A program made the position numbers and the translations under genes. Below the pieces are notes generated by a model. That model did not search any database. It saw only the letters and a list, made by a program, of their open reading frames with translations, and was not told the DNA's origin. DNA of 64,000 nt, taken from contig JAYJMM010000028.1 in NCBI GenBank assembly GCA_037349105.1, positions 1,054,001 to 1,118,000 of the forward strand, in the 5' to 3' direction. Position 1 is the stretch's first letter. Each line of letters starts with the position of its first letter. Positions 34,984 to 46,200 of the stretch are shown here, one piece after another. The stretch comes from Limnomonas spitsbergensis (lineage: Eukaryota > Chlorophyta > Chlorophyceae > Chlamydomonadales).

Positions 34984-35887
34984 GGCCGAGCCCAGAGCGG
35001 CAAGGCCGCTGAGCACGTGACGTCACCCACGCCATAACCGGCAAGGAGCGGGCAAGCACCTACAGAGCAGAAAATGCAGACGCAGCGCGGCTTGTCCTAG
35101 TACCCGGCAGGCAGCGGGCCGGCAGCCAGCGGACCAAAGGCGGAATATGCAGGAGTGGAGTTAAAGCTATCGCAGCAGCATAGTGAAAATTTGTTTCTCA
35201 ACACACCATAGCAGCAAGGCTACGATAGTACATATGATATGACGATGATGAGCGAGGAGAATTAGTCAACTCGGAATATGATAACACAGCCAGGGGCGGA
35301 TCACGCTGCTACGGCGCACATTTCCTGTGGCCATTAAAGACCAGGCGGCTATGGCGCAGTGGGGCGAGAGCAGCGGTTGTTCTTAGCTTGACCTGATACC
35401 TTTGAAAATTTCTCTGTTTGCTAGCCAGTAGTGGGCTGAACAGCTTGGATTTGTAGGATTCTACGCATAGCGCTTCAGCTGAGACTCGGTGGATTTTTTT
35501 AGTTCTGTTTGAAGAAGGCCTGAACCAGGCAGATTTACTGAGACGATTTGAGCTTCTACGTACATATTTTTTCAGAAGTTTCTTTCAGTACCGACCCCTT
35601 TTTCCGGCTCACAGCGCATGCCTTTCGGCTTAACGCTGAGGAGCGAGTGAAGTAGTGGGGGCGGTACCCTCAAGACAGAGACACCCAGGCTTTACCCCTA
35701 GGCAGAGAGACTTCCTGCTAGGGCTGAACCTTACGGTAGCCAGTTACAGCTCCTGTCTGAAGTACAAGGAGTCGGTGTGTACGGTAATGTACCGTGTTTA
35801 TGAGTAGAAGGACACCTCTCTAAGGCGCCTTTACCGGAGATTCCGGAGTTTACCATATTAGCACGTTTACTGCTTTATGGTGCGACA
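34984..35887 (+). other. 3' terminal non-coding region of copy A
   Basis: About 0.9 kb lies between the pol stop and the element end. It includes a palindrome around GTACGGTAATGTACC (near 35780) and ends GGTGCGACA. It is homologous to 14339-15261 in reverse but not, by eye, to the 5' region of the same element. Confidence 0.65.
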
Positions 35888-35891
35888 TGTC
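35888..35891. repeat. Target-site duplication TGTC, right of copy A
   Basis: This matches 17637-17640 across the 18.2-kb insertion. Confidence 0.8.
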
Positions 35892-36590
35892 CTGTCACAT
35901 TGATGCGATACCCCCCATTGTCTGGGCATGCGACCACTTGGGCCCTGCTGCTCTGGTCCAGAATGTCGTCTACGACCCCCTCGTGGGGCCTTTCCGAGGC
36001 ACAGATGACATACTCAATATCCGCCGCTGGGGCGATGTTTCCCCAATAGTTTCGCGTGCGGTGGGCGTATGACCCCACCTGCGCCGCATCAAACAGTGCA
36101 GGTGTCCCCAGGACCCTGCACACCTCATGAAAAGCATCCACACTGGCCTTTGCGCTCCTCTGATTGAACTGCATTACTACATTTTCAATCGTTACTGATG
36201 GCTCCGCAGCCTGTTCTGGCCTCTGCTGCTCTCTGGCCCAGGTGTTCTCCAAGTTCACCTGGCTGATCCTGACCGGTTGGACTGGACAATCCACTCCTGG
36301 CCTGCTGCCGCGGTCCCTGTCCGCGGCCTTCCTCTGCGCCTTCCTTGTGCGCCGCCTAGCCTTCTTTGACTTCTTCCCCTGCGACTTGGCCGTGTCAGCC
36401 CAGGCTGCGTCGGCCCCCTTTGGCCACGCCCCTGTAGTTTGTCTCTTGAGGCCTTTTGCCTGCTGCCCCTGCCTGTGAGCGGGGCGCGGCGCTGCCCCGC
36501 TACTGCATGCGCATGCGGACCCTTCTGGTCCCGCGCACTGTCTCCTGCCTCTCCTAGCGTTGGCAAGCTGCATAGCCTGATAGTCCACAC
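35892..36590 (-). pseudogene. ORF b/pol linker fused by deletion to the DNMT second half
   Basis: The minus-strand frame has the basic linker GKKSKKARRRTRKAQRK, then AAEPSVTIENVVMQF. The linker, which should lead to RT, is joined directly to motif VI (ENV) of the methyltransferase. About 2.8 kb present in copy A (RT, RNase H, DNMT motifs I-IV) is missing. The frame is open across the join, so the fusion is seen directly. The remaining DNMT part runs to the copy-A insertion point. Confidence 0.85.
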
Positions 36591-38547
36591 CGCTGTAGCT
36601 GGGTTGGCTATCCCCTTCTATGGCTGCGCCTCCAGCCCAGCTCTCTGACCTGGGCTGATGCAGCCCATGCGCCTGGCTGCATCAGCCGCCTGCCAGCTGT
36701 TGGGCGATGACTCCCTCAGCTCTCCTTTGTCTGAGAGCTGCTATTTTGACAGCCAACTCCTCTTGCAGATCATTCAGCGCCTGATTGTACCCTCCCATCC
36801 TTGGGTCCGTATCGGGCTCTGGCAGCGCCCTAAGTTGGAACAATAGGCTGGACTTGACCATGGCTGTGCTGCTGGTGCTGAATTTCTGGTCTGCTCCCTG
36901 CAGGCCCATGTCTTGCCTTCTCTGCTCGTCCATCTGACCTACAAAGCTCCTCAGCGCTGCCGTCCAGCGCCCAGTACTGTACCTTGCTGGGTCACCCCAG
37001 GGTTCCCTTGCCCCTGCCGGCACCGGCGTGCTAGGCTGGGCACCCCCTGGGTGGTCACTGCCTGCCTTACAGGCTCCTGCGTCCCATGAAGCTGAGGTTT
37101 GTGGAGCTGCTGCCTGCCGCGGGTTCACCCCCACTGCGGACTGGCGCGCCCCATTCTCAAGCTCCCCTTTGCGGCTGCATTCCCTCTCCCCGAGGGCGGT
37201 CCTCTCCTGCTTTATACTGCTCATCAACTCCTGGCGCAGCTGATCCATCTCCTCCTCGAGGTTCCACCCTGGACTCGCTGGTCCTGGGCCCGTGTCGGCT
37301 GGCTCCTTCATCTTACCTGCATCCCGGGCCTCTGCCCTGATGATGCTGACCCGGTCAGGGTAATGGGATCTGCTAGTTCACCACTCCTCCTCTGAATCTG
37401 AATCCTCCACCAGTGGTGGCAGCCCCTCCGAAGGGTCTTCGCTCTCCCCACCGAGTAGATTCGTGTCCTCCCATGCAACCGTCCTGCTGTTACTGTCCGA
37501 GGGTGTATGGGGCTTTGCCCGATCCCAAGGCTCAGTTTCCAGCGCTGACACTTCCATTTCCTCCATTGGTTGAAGTTATTACCATGAGGATGCTGTTTCA
37601 CCGAGTGTGGTGACAAACGCTGCATGGAACGGTTCCGGCATCTCGAATGTTTCCTGGGACGGTCCGTCGCTGTCGGAGATGGGGTCCCACCAGCGGGCTC
37701 CCTGTCTGCCCACTATCCAGCGACCCAGCTCGGGTTGGTTCCTCAGCTCTTCCAGCTCTTCCCCGTAGGTGTCTGATCCTGTCCCCCTGAACAGGGGGTG
37801 CAGTGTACGCACCCCAGCAGGGTGCGCCTGCCTCCACAGCTCCACTGTCACGACGTCCGCCTGCCAATACGGCACACCGTTGCTGGCCCTGTTGTTACGC
37901 CATGCTCTCCTCTCCCAACGCACCCATTGGTGCACGTAGGTCTCCAACCGTTCCAACGCGAACGGCGAGCGCGCCAGCTCTTCTTCTCCTTCCCACACGG
38001 ACCCCTCACATGGTGACAGTTGGGTCCTATATGGCCACGTGTGGCAATCGGCCATCCCCACAGGCGCCCACTGATCGTCCGCTCCCCACACATGCCGCAT
38101 GGCTGCTGACAGCTGTCCCGGTAGCAGGACCCTTTGCAGCGCCATCAACATGACTGCCCACGTTGCTGGGTCTGCTCCCCAGACATGCGTGTGCGCATGG
38201 AACTCCGCCCCCTCAACCGTTGCGCACTTGGTAATTGCGACATTCCCTTCGCTCCTTGCAAACAGGAAAACTGGCTGGTCATCCCTGAATGCGTGCATGT
38301 GGATCCATGCCGATGAAACGGGCATTTCTCCCTCCTGCACCTCCTCATAGTAGTATGACACCAGATGCTGCACCGGGATGGCTGCTCTGGCTTCTCCAGG
38401 AGCCATTCCCCATGGTACAGCCTGGCCCGCAATCACCCTGGGGATGAGGATTGACGCCTCAATTGTGCCCTCGCATCGCCTGGGCATGCCGTAGTGGCAC
38501 AACCCTAAACGGCCATAGCTTCCCACCGCCGACCCTTCGCCCCTTAA
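36591..38547 (-). pseudogene. ORF b, second copy of the tandem duplication
   Basis: 38526-37579 encodes the conserved core from GLCHYGMPRRCE to FVTTLGETASSW. 37566-37378 and 37311-36682 encode the acidic and helical C-terminal parts. The pieces lie in different frames, so indels break it. It duplicates sequence found in 57737-58700 plus 38548-40171. Confidence 0.75.
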
Positions 38548-40171
38548 ATGCTGTATACGTGAGGAGTTCCATGCATGCTGGCAGCAGCCGCGCAGTCTCC
38601 TGCGGCTGGTGCGCTGTGGGCTGCCTTACTGATGGCTCCGCAGCCGGGTCTGGCCTCTGCTGCTCTCTGGCCCAGGTGATCTCCAGGTCCACCTGGCTGA
38701 TCCTGACCGGTTGGACTGGACAATCCATTCCTGGCCTGCTGCCGCGGTCCCTGTCCGCGGCCGTCCTCTGTGCCTTCCTTGCGCGACGCCTAGCCCTCTT
38801 TGACTTCTTCCCCTGCACTTTGGCTGTGTCAGCCCAGGCTGCGTCGGCTCCTTCTGGCCACGCCCCTGTATGTTGTCCCTTGCGGCCTGTTGCCTACTTC
38901 CCCTGCCTGTGAGCGGGGCGCGGCACCTCCCCGGTGCCGCCTGCGCACGCATCACATGCGGTACATTGGCACATGCAGCACCTTCAGCTGGTTCCTTCCG
39001 CTGTGTTTAAGGTGACCATGCACCCCAAGCACTGCTGAGGCGCAGTTGCGCCACTCGGGCACCGCGGCTCCTTGCTGCAAGCCTTGTTGCCCCTGCGGTC
39101 TAGCTCTCCGCTGTACCCGCTGTAGCTGGTTTTGCTGCCCTCCTCTATGACTGCGCCTCCAGCCCGGCCCTCTGGCCTGGGCGGATGCAGCACTGGTGCC
39201 TGGCTGCAGCAGCCGCCCGCCAGCTGCTGGACGATGACTCTCTCATATTCCTTTTGTCTGAGGGCTGCCATTCTGGTAACTAACTCCTCCTGCAGATCTT
39301 CCAGCACCTGGTTGTACATGCGCATCCTTGGGTCCGGATCGGGCTCCGGCAGCGTCCTTAGTCTGAACAGTAGGCTGGACTTGACCATGGCTGTGCTGCT
39401 GGTGCTGAATTTCTGGTCTGCCCCCTGCAGGCCCTTGTCTTCCTTTCTCTGCTCATCCAGCTGGTCCACAAAGCTCCTCAGTGTAGCCGTCCAGCGCACA
39501 GTGCTGTACATTGCTGGGTCACCCAAGGGTTCCCTCGCCCTTGCATGCACCGTCGTGCTGGGCTGGGCACCCCTTGGGCGGCCACTGCCTGCCACACATG
39601 CAGCTGCGTCCCCCGAAGCTGAGGTATGTGGAGCTGCTGCCTGCCGCGGGTTCACCCCCACTGCGGACTGGCACGCCCCATGCTCAAGCTCCCTATCGCT
39701 GCTGCGTCCCTTCTCCTCGAGGGCGGCCCTCTCCTGATCTACACTGCTCATCCACTCCTGGCGCAGCTGTTCCATCTCCTCCTCGAGGTTCCCGACCTGG
39801 ACTCCCTGGTCATGGGCCCGTGTCGGCTGGCTCCTCCATCCTGTATACTTCCCGGGCCTCTGCCCTGGTGATGCTGACCCAGTCAGGGGACTGAGCTCTG
39901 CTAGTGTACCACTCCTCCTCTGACTCTGAATCGTCCACCAGTGGTGGCGGCCCCTCCGAAGGGTCTTCGCTCTCCCCTCCTAGTAGACTCGTGTCCTCAT
40001 GGCTGGGATAAAACCCCTCGCGGAACCGAAGGTTCCCGCGGCCTGGTTCCAATGCAACTGTCTTGCTGTTACTGTCCGAGGGTGTCTGGGGCCCCGCCCG
40101 ATCCCTGGGCTCAGCCTCCAGCGCCGACACCTCCATCTCTTCCATTGGTCCAAGCCATTCCCATGAGGATG
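38548..40171 (-). pseudogene. ORF b C-terminal part, first copy of the duplication
   Basis: It continues the block at 57737 across the family-B insertion. 40145-39810 carries the acidic region (LLGGESEDPSEGPPPLV), 39775-38984 the helical C-terminal part, and 38955-38548 the basic linker ending at LLTYTAFKG, where the second copy begins. The joins show frameshifts relative to copy A. Confidence 0.75.
40167..40171. repeat. Target-site duplication GGATG, left of B copy 2
   Basis: GGATG at 40167-40171 recurs at 57737-57741. Joining the two flanks restores an ORF b sequence that matches the second C/D copy at about 37585-37600 (GETASSW). Confidence 0.8.
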
Positions 40172-40633
40172 CATTTTTCTATATGCATGCTGAGAAATGG
40201 TATCCGCATCAACCACTATTACTATGCTGACATTGACAATGGCGCAAGGGTTTGTGCCAAACACAGACTTAAGTCGCTCATGGAGGAATATCCCAATCTC
40301 TTGAGGCATGATGCTCTTGCTAACACATTCAATCGGTTGCCGCAGGATGTTTACAATATTAATGAAAGACATCTCATTGACATTGGATGCCTTGATGGGA
40401 CCCAATGGATGCTAACAGCAGGGTTTATGTGCACTGACCTGTCTTCTGCAGGAAAACGTACAGGATTACAAGGAGAGAAAAGTTCCACGTTTTCCCCTCT
40501 TATTAAAATTCTAGGTTCTCTTCAGCATATGCAACAAGGGAGACGACCACCCATGTACTTCATTGAGAATGTTGCTGTACAATTTGCTATTGCAAAATCG
40601 CAGGCTATGATAGAAGGGTTCCAGGAACTAGTC
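40172..40633 (+). pseudogene. DNMT domain of family B, left part
   Basis: The plus-strand frame matches copy A from just after motif I: YYYADIDNGARVC, the catalytic segment GFMCTDLSSAG, and YFIENVAVQF. Motif I itself is missing because the insertion begins after it. Here Met precedes the catalytic cysteine instead of Pro. The frame is cut after GFQELV by the LINE and resumes at 52858. Confidence 0.85.
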
Positions 40634-41784
40634 GTGTTTTACTGGATTATAGCTGAACAATACTCGAACACCATGTAATCTCGCTATGTCTATGGTCACC
40701 CCCGCGTCACTATTTGGCACAACGGATGTCCAGTGGCGGACCTAGGCAGCACATGCCTGCTATCTTACTCAAGCGGCTGTGTCACTTTAAACGGGCTACT
40801 CAATCTATGTACAAATACTCACACGCGCAATACTCTCCACATCACATCCGAGACCACCGCGAAGCATCACGAGCCTCAGCAGGGTCGCAAGCAGATTTCC
40901 CTGACGCTCTCCCCGAGTGCCTCCTCACATGCATTCCTTTCACTGCCAAGGTGGCTTTCACCCCGTGCCTTTTCCACTACAGGCACATTTCAGGGGCATC
41001 ATGTCGCCATGATTTTACAGGTCCCCTGCACCACACAGCCGAACACACCTCTCTTGTCAGAACCCGACAACCACAAGCTCTCTTCTCTCACGATCCTCCC
41101 ATACTGAAAGCACATGCCGTGACTTTCGAACCGCATCTTTGCAACATGCCCTCCTCATCGTGCCAATCCACATGCACGCATCCGACATCCTTGCAACGCA
41201 CAGTTCCCAGACGCCGCTTCTACCTGGCTACCGCCTCCCGCCGATCAAAAAGAGTGACCACGCTGTCACAAAACAAAACTAGAGGCCAGCCAATCAGACC
41301 CATAACCTTCGCACACCCGAAAAACAAAAGACACACACCCGTCGTCACAATGTCGTTCCGCAACAGTATTTCTCCATTGCGCATTGGTGGCATCACCACC
41401 TACGCAGGCCACCCTCGTGTCCAAATCACGGTGCAGCGACCACGCGTGCATAGCCGGTCTTGTTCCCCTGACTCCGTGACACGCCCAACCCCACGAAGCC
41501 CTCCATCGGAGGCCGATACCCAGGTACTCACCCTCAACCTCTGTCCAACAGACGTAGAAATCAAAGTTCCCCAAACTAGCCAAATCCCTTGCCGCCCATC
41601 CAGTGACACCAGCCGACACAACATCCCAGCAACATTTTCCGTCGCTACGCTCACTCTGCTGATAATTGCATGCTTAATTCCGCTATCTGCTTCTTCTCCA
41701 CCTATGCACACAACAACCCCGTTTTCTCCCGGCCCGACTCACCACGTGCATACACCAATTACGATTTCCTGCTTTCTTACCCAG
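40634..41784 (+). other. LINE 5' untranslated region
   Basis: The first 1.15 kb is open in one frame, but codon use is unlike the following ORF and the nominal start is not ATG. I treat it as untranslated leader. Confidence 0.5.
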
Positions 41785-42879
41785 ATGAGCGACGCGAATC
41801 TCGCGACCAACCCGCCTGCTGCTGTCCGTCACAGCGATGGCAACGTGGAAGCTACCATTTGGCTCACCGACCCTGACCTCCCTGCACTCCTCCGGAAATT
41901 CTCACACCGAGTCCTCGACGATGGCGAACAAAATGGCACGGTCTGCATGCAGACCCGACTGCATAACTATCGAAAGGTCGTCGAGGGCTGCCAGCACACG
42001 TTCCACCTGACCGGCATTCCGAGAGACGAAGCGAGCATCCCTGCTGAGCAATCGAAACTGCTGCTCTTCTACAACCTGTACCCCCCCACCACGCCTGAGG
42101 CAGAGGTCCAAACGCTGCTCAAAACGTTTCTAAAACGGCTTGTCACCGCCACAGGCTGTGCGGTTGCGAACTTCGAGACTTACACCACCAAAGGGGGTAA
42201 CATCACGAGGGTCTATTTCGAGGACGCCCGTTCTGTGCTCCGCATCCACCTCATGCTTTACGACGACACGACGGCATTTGAATGTCCTACACGCCTGCGT
42301 TCATTCGTGCGCACGGAGCTGGGCTTGACTGCCCCTTGCGACGACACCATGGAGCTCCAACTACGGGCTGTCGTACTGCAGGTGATGCCAGACACCCCCT
42401 TGCACACCACCCTGACGCAACACCTCAGCAATTACCCCCGCGGTGCCCCACGGGCTATTGCTCTCCGTGAGCTCTCCCGGGCCCTGTCACTTGCGGGTCC
42501 CAGCGTAGAGTTCCAGACGTTCGACTACGACCGCGACAACTCGCAGTTCATCTTCCATGCGGTCGTCACCGGAGAATCGTTCAGGGAACGCCTTATGGCG
42601 CAATCTACTACACCGGGCCAGCCCCGGGCAGGCATCCCAGTGGGTGATTCCCTCATGTGCCTTCTGCCATGTGACCTGTCCTTCTTGACCGCCCTCTACA
42701 ACGACAGCAGGCACACACACACCGCATCCCCCCAATTTCAGCTTGCTGTGGCCATCACCAACAAGCCGGACCTCAACCGCCCTGATGTTGTGTTGAAGGC
42801 TGTCAAAGCCCTCTTCTTGGCTGCTGACAAAGTGTTGACCTCTGCACCCCGCCTTGTGCGCACCAACATGCGCCTGTAA
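41785..42879 (+). CDS. LINE ORF1 protein, interrupted by a stop codon
   Basis: It starts at the ATG at 41785 (MSDANLATNPPAAVRHSDG), where GC-rich third positions begin. The protein probably binds the element RNA; a segment around HTFHLTGIPRDEA could be an RNA-binding fold, but this is not certain. A TAA at 42877-42879 is followed in the same frame by 130 or more codons of similar composition (to about 43290, including IYAVSVDRFEDLLLF), so the stop is probably a mutation and the real protein is near 500 residues. Confidence 0.6.
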   Translation: MSDANLATNPPAAVRHSDGNVEATIWLTDPDLPALLRKFSHRVLDDGEQNGTVCMQTRLHNYRKVVEGCQHTFHLTGIPRDEASIPAEQSKLLLFYNLYPPTTPEAEVQTLLKTFLKRLVTATGCAVANFETYTTKGGNITRVYFEDARSVLRIHLMLYDDTTAFECPTRLRSFVRTELGLTAPCDDTMELQLRAVVLQVMPDTPLHTTLTQHLSNYPRGAPRAIALRELSRALSLAGPSVEFQTFDYDRDNSQFIFHAVVTGESFRERLMAQSTTPGQPRAGIPVGDSLMCLLPCDLSFLTALYNDSRHTHTASPQFQLAVAITNKPDLNRPDVVLKAVKALFLAADKVLTSAPRLVRTNMRL

Positions 42880-43295
42880 TGCAAGACGAACCCTTGCCAA
42901 ATCTACGCCGTTTCTGTCGATCGCTTCGAAGATCTACTGCTCTTCACCAACCTCTCCCGCACCATCCGGGTGGGCGGCATCGATTCAGACAAACTCCTCG
43001 TCGGTCCTGGGGGCCGTAACAATCCCTACGGACAGTGGCTGGACCTGAGCATCGGCAACCTCGGCGCTATCCTTGCCGAGTCAAAACAATCCCCCAGCGG
43101 CGTGTGGGAAACCTTCTCCGAGGTCATGGCCCGCCGGCCAGACCTGAAACAGAAGACACTTCATGAGCAACACCAGCAGGATTACCTCACGTTGCACCCC
43201 GTACGGATGCCCCAGAACAAGCGCCCGGCAAACACCTCTGGCGGCTACCGCCAAAAGCCACGCATGACCCTGGTACGCCCTTTTGTGCCTGCCAT
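42880..43295 (+). pseudogene. C-terminal part of LINE ORF1 after the stop
   Basis: The frame continues with codon use like ORF1 (QIYAVSVDRFEDLL, LDLSIGNLGAILAESKQ). After about 43295 the composition changes to C-rich low complexity. Confidence 0.5.
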
Positions 43296-46200
43296 GATTC
43301 CCCTTGATCTACATGACCCCATTCCATGCTACCCTCTCTTGCCATACACCCCACACTCCATTCCAGTTTTACTCAGCTCTCATCTTCACATTCCCACTGA
43401 CACCTCTATTTTTCAACACCAAACAACCACCACACTGGCACTTTGTCATCACACACCACCTCCGCCCCCCTCCACATATCTTCCCTTCTCACTCCCTTTC
43501 ACCCCTCGCTCCCCTTGCCCACCCCTTATTCCGCCCTTTAGGACTAGCAAGTCCACCAACGCCAAGTCTTCAAGCGCTCTGCCAGAGATATTAAGTTGGC
43601 TACGCCACGTGCAAAGTACAATTCTGCGTTATCAGATTCCTTGCCTTCACAGCCATAATTATGCCGTTACCCTGACCAATATTCGAATACATCTATTAAA
43701 CAGCATGGTTCACTTTGGAAACATTATTTTATTTGCTAGCACCCTCAGTTTCCTATGCAGTACACTGATTATACATCATATTTTATGCCTCCCCCACCCT
43801 TGTAATCCATCGCTCGGGAACTACCCACCGTCTCCATTAACCTCACCCCATGCCTCACAACCTACTCCCGCTATCCCGATCCCCGCTGTCCTTCAGGCCA
43901 GACATACACTTCCGCCCTCAGCTCATCTTCCTCTACCTCCAGCCCACATATCCCCCAAACCTACCACTCGCTCCACAACAAAACAATGGCTACAATCTCT
44001 CTGGATCATAAAGATAACAAAATGCTACACCCCCCACCGTCATTATCAGCGGTTCCTACTGAGTAAGGCTAAGCGTCTTTTAGCACGTCTAACACATAGA
44101 AAAAAAACAGATCCTTCCGTACTCCGTCTCCTTTCCCACCACATCTCCTTGCTCCAACACCCTCCTCTATCTCCTAGACCTACAAATATTTCTCCTTCTT
44201 TCCGTTGCCCCCCGATCGGAGGCATTTCTGAAACCCATGCCTTACAATGCTCACCTACCACCCCCCATGTCCTGCCTATTGGTCTTTACTTCGAGCGTCA
44301 AGTGGCCCAATACTGCCAACTTCATGCATACAACAACCTTGTACAATACGCCTCCACTACATGCACTCAAATCTCTGCGTGGTGCACTCAACAAAGCCGC
44401 CTACCTAAATATCCACACCACAAGCGCCTCTGGCTCCATCCTGAAAACTACTACGACCCGTCCCGAGGAAATTTTTCTGACGCTCTCTTCTCCTTCTGGC
44501 TACATGAAACCCAACATCTCAATAAGACGCGCATCATGGACAGATCTACTCCCATAGTAACCCCCACTAACCTTGCCCACCTCTCCCAGCTCACCATACA
44601 TGATCTAGACATGGCTCTCATTTCCATGCAACAGTCCCACGGATTGGCCTACCCTGGCTTTGTTGTTCACACCACAGAGCTGGCTGGATATGGGCACGCA
44701 TCTACCCTCCTCAAGTACAACGGAGCCTGGATTTGGCTTGACCCTGATGACCCCACACGCTCCACCATTGTCGGGCCTGACGGTCACTATAACCTTACCC
44801 TCCTTCGCACTCTAGCATGCAGTGTCTTTGCCCTGGTCCCAAGTACCACGTTAGAAGCCTGCCTTGAGGCCTCGCACTTTCGTCCCTCGCACGCCACTCC
44901 TACCCCACCCGAATATGCCACCATCATTGACATTGACGTGGAGGGTGCACCACCCATGCACCTCCCAGCAGTGACACCAGTCCCCCAAGCTCCAATCCCC
45001 CACCCATCACAAAAATCACCTTGTACTGCTCCTTCTCCGCTCCGCACCATCGCCGCTCCAAACAGCACAGCGCTTCGCATTGCTCCTCCGACATCGCGAT
45101 CATGTACTTCGCACTCCTTTTCCTCGGCCAAGACCCCCCCGCTTCAGTCAGGCTCCACATTCCAAGATTCCAAATCCATTTCTTTCACTACTTTTAATCA
45201 CCAAGGACTACGTTCTAACTTACGAGACCTGTCCGACCTCGTCAAATCCAAATGCCCACACTTTCTCTTTGGACAGGAAACACACATCTTTTCATCCCAG
45301 CATACTCAGCTTCGTAAAACTTGCTCGATTTTCGCGTCCTACGCTCTTTTTTTCAGCAGCTTACCCAACTCCACGGACCTCTCTCGATGCCGGCCAGGAG
45401 CTTCTGCACCAGGTGGAGTTCTCCTAGCAATAAAAAAAAAATACACCCAGCACCCTCTATTCAAACGCCAAACGATCCCTACCAGCATCACAGGCTACTG
45501 CATACATGTTTCCCTGCCCATGGCCAATAATATGGTCCTCCATGTTCTAAGTGTCTACATGCCCCCCGGCCATGCCATCCTCAAAGCTGCATGCATGGAC
45601 TACATTGCATCCCAAATCGCTACCCATGACCCAGTCTCACACTTCTTTATAATTGGCGGAGACTTTAATCATCATCTAGGCCCTGTCATGCACCCTGGCT
45701 TCAGCTCTTTCCTCCATGCCAGCAACCTCACCCCCATCAATGCTTCCTCTACTCAGCACACTACCCATTACCCCCACAACTCACAGTGCAGGCCATCTAT
45801 GATCGATGATATCCTCCTCTCTACCAACCTCCCCCGCTCTACTTACACAAGTATGGCAGACGTAACATGCCATGTCCCTACCTTTTGCCAATATTTCTCG
45901 GATCACCTGCCACTCAGTATTACCTGCCCCAAGGCTATGCTTCCGATCCTCAGGTCTCCAGTCCCATCTTCCCCGTCCCAACCTCTTCTTCATCAGACCA
46001 CTACACCCAACCCCTGTCCACCTGCCCCCATTGCTCGTCCCACTGAAATTAAACAGCCCATACCCAAACCCAACCTAGATATTACACGCCAAAAACTGAA
46101 CACCAATCTATCCACAGCGTGTGACTCCCTATTGGCACACAGCACCCACCTCTTAGACCGCATATACCAAGATGTACCTCGGACCTCTTGTGGCACCCGC

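Larger units (their letters stand above)
17641..35887 (+). mobile_element. Complete family-A retroelement, 18,247 bp (copy A)
   Basis: The boundaries are fixed by the interrupted C/D element and by the 4-bp duplication TGTC. The ends are TGTCACAG... and ...GGTGCGACA, so both ends read TGTC(A/G)CA inward. Between them lie gag, protease-like domain, a large unknown protein, RT, RNase H, DNMT, integrase and PHD finger. The 5' region (17641-19034) and 3' region (34984-35887) are not similar to each other by eye, so no long terminal repeats are seen. Copies E and C/D share the same 5' and 3' regions respectively, so this asymmetry is a family feature. At least four lesions disable the coding frames. 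Confidence 0.9.
35892..40171 (-). mobile_element. Element C/D (family A), middle block
   Basis: The minus-strand block lies between the copy-A and family-B insertions. It contains ORF b sequence twice (a tandem partial duplication joined near 38548) and then a deletion junction into the second half of the DNMT domain. Its left end continues the 17640 block, and its right end continues the 57737 block. Confidence 0.85.

Noticed and set aside
43300..44000. Open frame with Pro/Ser/Thr/His-rich sequence between LINE ORF1 and ORF2 counted as protein
   Set aside because: It is C/T-rich low-complexity DNA that lacks stops by composition; no domain is visible, so it is probably a spacer.
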